A stretch of 16,720 bases of DNA from Ramicandelaber brevisporus. Taxonomy: Eukaryota > Kickxellomycota > Ramicandelaberales > Ramicandelaberaceae. The stretch is taken from contig MU602791.1 of assembly GCA_025201865.1 (NCBI GenBank), forward strand, positions 1 to 16,720. The letters are read 5' to 3'. Each line of letters opens with the position of its first letter. Position 1 is the first letter of the stretch. Of the stretch, positions 8,238 to 15,788 are shown piece after piece. Position numbers and translations under genes: made by a program. Below the pieces are notes generated by a model. It saw only the letters and a list, made by a program, of their open reading frames with translations, was not told where the DNA came from and did no database searches.

Positions 8238-9014
8238 TTAGTTGAGATATGAAGCAAAGGACTCATCTTGCCAGTCCACGTATTGTCCAGAAAACTCGCT
8301 TGGAATCTCGATGGCCATTCTCGCGATGACTTTGCCTGGCACCTCTGGTTCCAGCAGCTGCCCGCTCTCCTTCATGCCCACAAATTTTGCATAGTGCGTA
8401 TCTGTCATTTCGCCGCGTCCCTCCGCTCTGATTCTGCCTTGCATGTCTGTGTTGATTACACCTGGTCTGACGCTCACCGATGTGATACTGGGTTCCTCAG
8501 CTGCGAAACACGCAGCAGCCATGTTGAGGGCCGCCTTCGACACGCAATAGGCGGACCACGCAGCACATGGGCCTTTGGATGCGCCGGAGCTGATGAAGAT
8601 GAGCCGGCCGTTAGCCTCTCGCAGATATGGCAATGCCTTCTGGGACAGTACAAAAGGCGCAATCAGATTTGTGTTGATGGTGTCCTGCCACTCTGAGACC
8701 GGTGCTGTAGAGATGGACTTGAGCGGGCCAAGCACGCCTGCGTTGTGGACAATGCCGTCGATTCTGCCGTACTTCTTCACCGTTTCCGACACAAGGGCAT
8801 CGATAAATGCCTCGTCGTTAATGTCGCCGGCAGAGTATGTGAACACGGAAGGAAACTGTGCAGCCAGAGCAGCGAGCGGCTCGGTAGAGCGAGCCGTGCC
8901 AACAACAGCCCGAACCGAGCAGAAGGGACCGGCGGAAGAGCACAGGTGCTCGCATATAGCTCTCCCAAGGCCGCGAGACGCACCAGTCACAATGATAACT
9001 TTACCAGAGGACAT
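8238..9014 (-). CDS. Short-chain dehydrogenase/reductase (classical SDR)
   Basis: This is an NAD(P)-dependent oxidoreductase of 258 residues, the usual classical SDR length. The Rossmann glycine motif TGASRGLG is at 10-17. HNAG at 90-93 is the structural NAG motif. INTN at 113-116 supplies the conserved Asn (N115). The catalytic serine lies in ISSGASKG (141-148, S142 or S143). The YxxxK catalytic pair is Y156 and K160 (YCVSK). RPGVINTDM (183-191) is the conserved loop after the active site. Arg14 after the glycine motif, and Arg42 in the GTAR segment at the end of beta-2, suggest NADPH preference. The overall layout resembles the yeast Irc24 / sepiapterin-reductase-like group of cytosolic carbonyl reductases, but the substrate cannot be read from sequence. 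It shares strand with GRX5 without evidence of co-transcription. Confidence 0.9.
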   Translation of the reverse strand: MSSGKVIIVTGASRGLGRAICEHLCSSAGPFCSVRAVVGTARSTEPLAALAAQFPSVFTYSAGDINDEAFIDALVSETVKKYGRIDGIVHNAGVLGPLKSISTAPVSEWQDTINTNLIAPFVLSQKALPYLREANGRLIFISSGASKGPCAAWSAYCVSKAALNMAAACFAAEEPSITSVSVRPGVINTDMQGRIRAEGRGEMTDTHYAKFVGMKESGQLLEPEVPGKVIARMAIEIPSEFSGQYVDWQDESFASYLN

Positions 9015-9319
9015 GTATTCGTGTTGTAAGTGTGCTGTAAGTGTGCTGTAAGCAGTGTTTCTAGGTGTCAGGCTGAGACGGCAGTTGCTGTGGCTACTGT
9101 AGCTGTAGCAGTTGCAGTTGCAGCTGTTTGCGAAGCTTTTTTACAAGAAGAAAAAGAAACACTGCAGTGATATTTCCGGCTCGAATGTGACAGTTGAGCC
9201 AACCAACCAACCAAACAGCTTTTCCCTTTCTTTTCTTTCTTCACACATAACTCGTTCAAGTTTATTCGACGTGGCAAGTGTTGCTGCTTCTTTTCTGCAT
9301 CTGCCTTGCACTGTACGTG
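9015..9319. promoter_or_regulatory. Divergent promoter region, SDR and membrane glycoprotein genes
   Basis: This 305-bp spacer contains three GTG(C/T)TGTAA copies at about 9021-9052, CAG/CTG-rich short repeats at 9084-9125 and a (CCAA)n run at about 9199-9214. These are all simple-sequence features and I see no gene. The reading frame of the plus-strand gene stays open upstream of its ATG to a GTG at 9278, but GTG is not an accepted start here. Confidence 0.5.
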
Positions 9320-11743
9320 ATGATGGCGTTTCGGTTCGAGCTGGCGTCCATTACACGATCTGCTATTCTGGTTGCAGCTGGTGCAGTGATACTTTCTCTC
9401 ACCGCTCATCTCTATCAGCCTCGACTGTCGACTGGCGTTTTGCTACATTCGACTGTCGGCAATCTTCCCAGCCTGTATTCAACCGCGCCGAGAAATCAGC
9501 GAAGGACAAGACAGGGCATTTTGATCAACGGTAATGGAAACGGCGGTGGTAGTGGTCGTAGAATGGCCGAAGAAGTAGAGAATGGCGAAGGCGAGAATAG
9601 TTCATCATCGGCAGCATCAGCAGCAGCAGCAGCAGCAGCAACATCTTCGGAATCATCGCCATGGGAATCCGCGTACTATGTATTACGACCTGTACCAAAC
9701 TTGGATGAATTGCGAATGTTTGTAGTAGCTGAAGACATTGCATCCAAGGGTCAGCATCATCGAAATGCAACTGTCAAAATGTACAGACGTAAGCTGAGTC
9801 CTCTGATCGAACCTCATCTCACTGCATCATCATCGCAATCATCATCATCATCATCACTACCAAGTGACAGTATTATTAGTACGCTAAGTGAATGGTGGAA
9901 CTCAGATATGTTTGCAGATGGCTTGGCTGAATTTGTTGAACGGATTCTTGACAAAATGATGAGATGGCTACTTGGAATTCCTTCTGGGCAATCTAGACCA
10001 GTATCCAGGAAGATGCGGCGTCCAACAGGCAAAGATGAGACCGACAATGGATGGGAGTTGATATCAGTTGAGAGACTGGGTGGTCCATTGGATAAAATCA
10101 AAACTGATTTGAGTAATCCAAATTCGACGCAATTGGCAGTTGTTTATACGCAGTTTGAGAATGAACAGCAGCAGTACAGACTGAGACTGTATAACATGTC
10201 TGCACCGGTTGTCCCAATAAGAAACAATGGCACATCGGTGTGGCAATCGCCGTGTGCCAAAGATGAACCAAGCACATTGGATCCAAAGCAGCCATCAGCA
10301 TCAGAAATGTACATTCAGCCAGAGTTTGTCAGGTGCTCTCACAATGGATTGCAGCCAGTTTGGCGGGATTTTGCACTGCCAGGCACCACTCCAATTACAG
10401 ATATTACAGTTCGTGGCAATACTGTCATCTATTTACGCACATATGACTCTGTTGGATTCCGTACTCTCAGAATTCCAGATGTTGATGGAGACGCAAACGA
10501 GCAGTCAGTGTTGAGCAGTCGACCTGGTTACCACAAACCCTCTACTCCAGCCAGCGGCGCAATGCATTCTCGGTCGACGACATTCCAGCTACCAACTGGC
10601 CGCAGAGATGGCTCATTCAAAGCACTGTCGATTTCAGCATCTTACATAAGATCACACACTATCACCACACTTGGCCGATTGTTTGAGAATGCCACATCCA
10701 CAGTCATCGCAACACCAGGACCACCCGAGCCAGAGCGGTGGTCGATGCGAACCGCGTATGGCCTCGGAATCAATCCAGATCAGCGCATTCCGTTGGCTGG
10801 CGACTCAATTTCGAATCCAATAGTGAGGTCGAGTGAGATGACAAGTGCTGTGCTCATTCCATACTCAAACATGCTGATCACATTTGACACGGAACTGCAT
10901 GGCAGGTTAGCGGACATGGCCGATTACGACGAGCTGGACAACAGCAACTCTGCAAATACTACAGTGAACGAAACCGACAAGTATGTATTTGCAGAACATT
11001 TAGTAATGAATGATGTTCAGCTACCAATTGCAGCCGAATTGTATGACGATCCAATCATCTCAAATGTTGTCCTGAGCCCGTACGGTAGCGTGATAATTGC
11101 AGAAACGCATGATAATCAAGCGGTAGTGTATCGACGACGCAACATTGAGCCATCTTCAAACCCAAGAGTGTTTGACGGCCGCAACCTTGCTCAGCCAACA
11201 GGTCCACAGCCATGGCCGCGGAGATACGATGTTGCATCATCACGAAAAACTAAAATTGTTGACAATCTGTCAAGCAACTCGCCATCTGAGTGGAAACCAG
11301 TGGGTCTTATCAACACAAAGCAAGATTTAACATACATGGTGCAATTGTCATCAGCGTCAGAGTACATGTATGGATTTGAGGTTTTGGATACTGGCCGCAG
11401 TGGTGGACTGGCCCGCCATTCACACCGGATACCTATAGACTTGAAGGCTACTGCTCTGCTAGATGTTGTCGTATCGGGGACAAATGGTTCGCAAGGAGTG
11501 AAGACGACCGTGCCTGTGTACTTGGCGGTTTATGGAGATGGCTCGTTGAACATCTGGGATATCTCATGTCCAAGGATGGAGAATGGATGGCAGGCACTGG
11601 TCAGAGAACAGTGGGTGGTGGTTGGATTCATGGTCGGCATCATCATGTACTTTGCCATCAGCGAGCTTCAAATGTGGCTGCCAAGAAGTGACCGCGAAAC
11701 AACAGTAGCGGTGGCGGCGAGACCCAGAGTGACAAATTCTTAG
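9320..11743 (+). CDS. Double-anchored membrane glycoprotein with beta-propeller-like lumenal domain, family not recognised
   Basis: The product has 807 residues. The start is the first of two consecutive ATGs (9320, 9323). A hydrophobic segment at about 11-31 (AILVAAGAVILSLTAHLY) preceded by Arg5 and Arg13 is a signal anchor with N-terminus inside. A second membrane segment is at 764-786 (WVVVGFMVGIIMYFAI), followed by a short basic tail. All ten N-glycosylation sequons (N93, N149, N268, N292, N303, N457, N546, N550, N649, N722) lie between the two anchors, so that part should be in the ER lumen or outside the cell. Within it, SPYGSVIIAETHDNQAVVY (586-604) and YGDGSLNIWDI (738-748) read like WD-type propeller blades. 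Low-complexity Ser/Ala tracts occur at 94-113 and 169-179. No enzyme motif is visible. An ER-resident membrane protein with a propeller, loosely like EMC1, is one idea, but the twin anchors do not match that family. Confidence 0.85.
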   Translation: MMAFRFELASITRSAILVAAGAVILSLTAHLYQPRLSTGVLLHSTVGNLPSLYSTAPRNQRRTRQGILINGNGNGGGSGRRMAEEVENGEGENSSSSAASAAAAAAATSSESSPWESAYYVLRPVPNLDELRMFVVAEDIASKGQHHRNATVKMYRRKLSPLIEPHLTASSSQSSSSSSLPSDSIISTLSEWWNSDMFADGLAEFVERILDKMMRWLLGIPSGQSRPVSRKMRRPTGKDETDNGWELISVERLGGPLDKIKTDLSNPNSTQLAVVYTQFENEQQQYRLRLYNMSAPVVPIRNNGTSVWQSPCAKDEPSTLDPKQPSASEMYIQPEFVRCSHNGLQPVWRDFALPGTTPITDITVRGNTVIYLRTYDSVGFRTLRIPDVDGDANEQSVLSSRPGYHKPSTPASGAMHSRSTTFQLPTGRRDGSFKALSISASYIRSHTITTLGRLFENATSTVIATPGPPEPERWSMRTAYGLGINPDQRIPLAGDSISNPIVRSSEMTSAVLIPYSNMLITFDTELHGRLADMADYDELDNSNSANTTVNETDKYVFAEHLVMNDVQLPIAAELYDDPIISNVVLSPYGSVIIAETHDNQAVVYRRRNIEPSSNPRVFDGRNLAQPTGPQPWPRRYDVASSRKTKIVDNLSSNSPSEWKPVGLINTKQDLTYMVQLSSASEYMYGFEVLDTGRSGGLARHSHRIPIDLKATALLDVVVSGTNGSQGVKTTVPVYLAVYGDGSLNIWDISCPRMENGWQALVREQWVVVGFMVGIIMYFAISELQMWLPRSDRETTVAVAARPRVTNS

Positions 11744-12007
11744 TAATTACCTATTAAAATTAATTTGATATTTTAATGACTTGACTTGTGTTTACTATAG
11801 CCACTACAATCACTACGAGAGAAGCCCTTAAGTTGGAGAGTGGTGAACGATTCGAATCAGCTGAGCTCGCTCCGTCAACAGTTCACTTTGTATTTAAACA
11901 ACTGTCTTGTTTCCGTACATCTACAGGGGACATATTTTTACTTAAAAGAAAAATACGAGACAGAAAATGCAACTTAATAAAAGAAATAGTTAATTGAGAA
12001 TTATGAC
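11744..12007. terminator. Convergent 3' region with AATAAA at 11976-11981
   Basis: This is an AT-rich spacer between the 3' ends of the membrane glycoprotein gene (plus) and the small unknown gene (minus). The plus-strand AATAAA at 11976-11981 may terminate the glycoprotein transcript, giving a 3' UTR of about 250 nt. No AATAAA is seen for the minus-strand gene. An open frame at 11788-11997 begins with GTG and lacks an ATG start, so I do not call it. Confidence 0.45.
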
Positions 12008-12343
12008 TTAACTCGGCTGGACGAACTTAGCCGTACCTCCTTGGTGCAAGGAGCTTGGGAGTGTCGGCACAACAGTGCCAGTAATTGTCACATTTTTACC
12101 AGACTCGTTCTTAGGCAAAAGATAAAGCTTGTCTGGACCAATCACCGAGTCAGGATCGATCTTGAATGGACCCTTGAGATCGCCGACATTATCGTACTCA
12201 AGAACAGCCTCGGGTGCGTCGAAATGGTCAGGAACAGGAACACTCAGATGAATCTTGGTCAGAATGCGGCGTCCTTCGACAGTGAAATCACCAGAAAGCT
12301 CGACATCTTCTCCGTGAACAAAGCCGGTCGTCGTGTTTGTCAT
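12008..12343 (-). CDS. Small beta-rich protein of unknown function (111 residues)
   Basis: I do not recognise this protein. From the ATG at 12343 it reads MTNTTTGFVHGEDVELSG, followed by alternating hydrophobic strands (ILTKIHLSVPVP, AVLEYDNVG, NVTITGTVVPTLP) that suggest a compact all-beta fold, and ends FVQPS. It is acidic overall and has no cysteine, signal peptide or membrane segment. The frame stays open upstream to a GTG at 12388, which is not a normal eukaryotic start. An upstream exon joined at a CTTTCCAG just 5' of that point is possible, but I could not find a matching coding exon. Codon choice resembles the flanking core genes, so the frame is likely real. Confidence 0.65.
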   Translation of the reverse strand: MTNTTTGFVHGEDVELSGDFTVEGRRILTKIHLSVPVPDHFDAPEAVLEYDNVGDLKGPFKIDPDSVIGPDKLYLLPKNESGKNVTITGTVVPTLPSSLHQGGTAKFVQPS

Positions 12344-13724
12344 TTGTGGAGGTCGTGATATAGTGTGGCGATGGATATGAAACTGCACTGGAAAGAATTG
12401 TGCTGTGCTGTAAAAGTTTGGTGGCTAGTTTTGCAAGAGAAGAACGAACACCGCTTCCATTTAGACAGTCCGAGCACGACGCGAGCATCGTGTGCCATCT
12501 CTCTGCCTCATCGAGCACGAGAGAGAGGCTGATTCGAAGAAAGAGAGCACACACACTACTGTGGACTTTGTGCTGTTTGGGGGAAAAATAGTTACCAGTG
12601 TACACTGAGCAAATGAATGCATCGGAGCTGAGGGAGTAGACTGCGAGAGTACACACGCGGCGCAACCATACATATCAACAGCGGTCACTTTAATATCAGG
12701 CAGGTATTACAAATCGAGCTGAATCCGGAAGGTATGCATAAACATGCAAACGTAAAAATCAGGTTGACTGTATACTTGTCGAAGTCGGATGCAATGTGCA
12801 TTACGCCACTGCCAGTGTTGAAGCTGAGACAACTTTTGAAAGACACCGGTTTTAATTGGAGCATAACTGAGTGTAGAATGAGCACGTTCCTTGAGCCGTT
12901 GTCACAAACATATATCAAATGATCTCTAATATGTTTTATACGTTTGTGTCAACATCATATGGCATCGACAGTCATGTCGTTTGTGCCGACGATGACTTTG
13001 ACTGAATGTCGTATGAACAACCACTAGCCGCTGTTGTCGAATGGCTGCCGGATGGTTTTATTCACGTACTACCAAACACCGACTTCATTCACAGTTCAAT
13101 GTGCAAGTATCGAAAGCACTTGCATCTTCAAGTATCAAGAAACAGATGCAGTGATGGATAAAGTGGATTGTCGAAACTAGCATGCAGCTATGGCCGTGTG
13201 ATAGTAATTCGTGGTGTCGCCAGCAGAAACTGTATGGAAAGATATACCCTTTGGTTCGTCATGGCAGAATATCAAGGCATCGCGATTATATTCCCTGCGC
13301 CGATGACATTCACACATAGGAATCGCTCGAGTCGAAGTCTCAGAGTTCGATTTAGAAGTGGAATGTGACCGGCTCGACTTGGTACCTTCCTTTATAATCT
13401 ATTTGTGGCATTTTGATAGCTCTTACTGTACCGATTATTAATCATCAGCGGATATTGCACAAGTTGTCAATTGAACGGAAGCTTCAAGCCTAATTGTCAT
13501 TCCAGTTGAATACAAACTGCGTCATCTGACCATACAGTGCTGGATAACAGTTTGGATGGATGGAGTCGATTTGTCGGTTTCATTCGCGTTTTTTTTTTGC
13601 CACGAAACGAGGTGACTGGTTTGTTCTCTCTGATCTCAACTACTACTTGACTGAAGATTGACCAGCTACCAACAACAGAACAGAACAGAACAGCCGATCT
13701 ACCCAGCTGAACAGCCAGTTAGCC
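12344..13724. other. Long gene-poor interval with coding-like fragments
   Basis: At 1.38 kb this is the longest stretch here without an intact gene. Just upstream of the small minus-strand gene it is ordinary leader or promoter sequence (12344-12620). A plus-strand frame is open from after a TGA near 12627 to 12922 (about 97 codons). Its first ATG is at 12734, and it contains KIRLTVYLSKSDAM and LPVLKLRQLLKDTGFNW. It looks protein-like but lacks a proper 5' end. Next come fragments in three frames (listed as a pseudogene). The last 350 bp, with a T9 run near 13590 and GAACAG copies at about 13678-13716, are probably the promoter and leader of the zinc-finger gene. Confidence 0.5.
12959..13319 (+). 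pseudogene. Possible decayed HSF-type DNA-binding domain gene
   Basis: Three overlapping plus-strand frames follow each other in the order of a heat-shock-factor-type DNA-binding domain. The first (12959-13024) holds SFVPTMTLTECRM, like the opening helix. The second (13006-13161) holds VVEWLPDGFIHVLPNTDFIH then KYRKH, matching the familiar W-x-x-DG-x-F-x-V and F...KY-x-KH pattern. The third (from about 13101) holds SSSIKKQMQ, in the place of the SFVRQLN recognition helix. It then runs through a TGA at 13152 into a segment with SWCRQQKLYGK, and ends at a TAG at 13317. Frame changes plus a stop mean it cannot make the whole domain. The assignment rests on remembered family consensus only, and chance similarity is a real possibility. 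Confidence 0.3.
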
Positions 13725-15696
13725 ATGTCGACCGTGAAGATCAAGACAGAACCAACAGCAGCAGCAACAGCAGTCGACGTGAAAGTCAAGCCCGAGCCGA
13801 GTCTCTCAGCAGCTGATATCAAACTTGAGCAGCACACTTCAGACATTGACACCAAAGTCGAGTTTGACTCGGAGGCTGACAGCGAAGATGAAGAGATCAA
13901 ATCTGAGGACGATGATAGCGACGGAGACTCTGACCAGAACCAGTTCACTGTAACTCCTAAGAGTCAGCGACAGTTCATCTGTGACTACTCTGGATGTGGT
14001 CGCAGTTTCGTTTCATCCGGCAATTTGAGAATGCACCAGCACGAGCACAGGGTCCAATCCAAGCTCAATATTCTTGGAAAGACGTACATTCTGACTCGGC
14101 ATTCATTAAATGATCGATGGGCATGTCCTATTCCGAGTTGTACATCGACATATAAAACAGTTGATGCTTTGCGCTGTCATATACGGAAATTACATGATAA
14201 TTCTATGGAACAACAACAACATCAACAGTCTCCAGCAAAGAAGACTCGATATAGTTTTTATTTCCTTGATGTGGATAGTTTTTATGGGAATGAAGTTCGC
14301 TGTGGCTATCATATCACGACTGGAGTGTTCATTTGTCACGCATGCAGGCTAGTACCAGAATGTTTACTTACACACTTGCAACAGAAACATGGATTTGATG
14401 AGAAGTCCATTGACAACTCTGCTCTGCCAGAGAGTGCGGTAAATGCAAGTGCTGATCCCAATATCAATCAGCACACTAGTAACTCACATCTTGCATCAGC
14501 AATTAGCCAGCCACATTTGCGGCAACATCAGAATATTGTGCAAGGTTGGCTATGTGTTACATCAGATTGTGGATATTGTGGCCTCACAGTTAGTAATAAA
14601 ACTACTCACAAGCAAAAAATGCACCAAAGTGAAAAGTTAACAACAGTTCCTGCGCTTGTCTTGCGTCTTCTGTGTTCCAAGTCGAGAGCTAGTTACTTTC
14701 TCATTACTTGCATTGACCAAGTCACAGTCAAGAGCAATAGAGTGAACCGGCACAAATTTGACTACAGTCACGATGGATTGAGCACTCAAGACGATAGTGA
14801 AGATGATATCAGTCAGAATGAGACCACAGAAGCATCCAATCGGAAACGACAATGGAAATGTGAATATCCTAATTGCAGGCGGGTTTTCATCTCGGTGGGT
14901 CACTTTAACCGGCATAAGCGTGAACACAAATTAGAAGCTGTGATTAATACATATGGTACCACTTTTGTTCTTACCCGTCAGTCTTCAGATGATCGATGGC
15001 CATGTCCAGTTCCAAATTGTGAATCAACGTGTAAATCAATTCAGACTGTGTATGAGCATATTCAAAAGGCTCATAGCACACCGTTCAATCAAAAGCGTGT
15101 CAATATTGAAGACGACAATGATCAGCAGCCACAGCAGCAAAATGTCAAGAGAAGACAACTCACTATTTATTATTTAAAAATGGATGGCTTTTATGTTAGT
15201 GATGTTCGCTGTGGCTATCATAATACTATTGGAGTGTTCGTTTGTCACGAATGTAGGCTGGTGCCGGAATGTCTTCTCAAACACTTACAACGGAAACATG
15301 GATATGATGAGAAGACAGTTGATCATGCGATTCTACCGGAAAGTGCTAGGATTATTAGAAGCGATCCAAATGGAAACCAGCACACCAGCAATACACATCT
15401 CGCAGCAGCAATTCGCAATCCATATCTACAGCATCATCGGGACATTTTTCTAGGCTGGCAGTGTGTTGCACCCAATTGTGGTTATTGCTGTTCCACTCTA
15501 AGGTCTAGAAGTAAGCATCAAAGAACACAGCATCAAGACGAACAACAAACCACAGTTCCTGCTCTTGTACTGCGATTACTTTATGGGAAAGCACAAACAT
15601 CGTGCTTTCTCATTACTCGGTTAGACGCAATCGCTGACAGTGTTAATTCAAATATCTCGATGAGTCAGAATAGTAGCGAGCGTGACGACGACGATG

Positions 15697-15746
<50 letters not shown>

Positions 15747-15788
15747 TTAGTGCTGAGTGATTACAGTGATGAAGATGACATTCACTAG
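13725..15788 (+). CDS. Acidic protein with eight zinc fingers in two duplicated four-finger modules (OrsD/DUF3505-like)
   Basis: The product has 687 residues and is likely a nuclear DNA- or protein-binding factor. The N-terminus (1-75) is acidic and carries four SUMO-consensus motifs (IKTE 6-9, VKPE 21-24, IKLE 32-35, IKSE 58-61). Module 1 has zinc motifs C86/C91/H104/H108, C134/C139/H152/H157, C204/C207/H217/H222 and C277/C282/H295/H300. Module 2 repeats them at C379/C384/H397/H401, C427/C432/H445/H450, C507/C510/H520/H525 and C580/C585/H598/H603. Fingers 1, 2 and 4 use C-x4-C-x12-H-x3/4-H, and finger 3 is C-x2-C-x9-H-x4-H. The pair formed by finger 3 (CRLVPECLLTHLQQKHG) and finger 4 (CGYC context) resembles the OrsD-like domain of fungal proteins; this link is from memory. 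Each module ends in VPALVLRLL...FLIT. A poly-Asp tail closes the protein. Codons are more A/T-ending than in the neighbours. There are no introns, and no catalytic domain is present. Confidence 0.9.
13968..14714 (+). repeat. Internal duplication, copy 1 (four-finger module)
   Basis: This codes residues 82-330 of the zinc-finger protein. It matches copy 2 throughout, including non-finger parts such as the LTR-x-S-x(2)-DRW-x-CP-x-P block, VRCGYH, HTSN-x-HLA-x-AI and the VPALVLRLL tail. At DNA level, short exact runs remain, for example GTTCGCTGTGGCTATCATA near 14298. The duplication is therefore old enough to diverge but still alignable by eye. Confidence 0.9.
14847..15620 (+). repeat. Internal duplication, copy 2 (four-finger module)
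   Basis: This codes residues 375-632. The offset to copy 1 is exactly 293 residues for the first two fingers and 303 for the last two. The only length change is therefore a 10-residue insertion in the Q-rich linker between fingers 2 and 3, and all zinc ligands are kept in both copies. Confidence 0.9.
15684..15743 (+). repeat. GAC/GAT trinucleotide repeat coding poly-Asp
   Basis: Twenty codons give ten Asp, one Gly, then nine Asp (residues 654-673). It begins with GAC codons and continues as almost pure GAT, a pattern of microsatellite growth inside an already acidic C-terminus. Length variation between strains would be expected. Confidence 0.9.

Noticed and set aside
9278-9319. N-terminal extension of the membrane glycoprotein from a GTG codon
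   Set aside because: GTG is not a usual start in eukaryotic nuclear genes, and two consecutive ATGs follow at 9320 and 9323 and give a proper signal anchor.
11848-11860. ATTCGAATC, resembling a tRNA T-loop
   Set aside because: It is a short palindrome (GATTCGAATC) without a pairing T-stem or acceptor stem around it.
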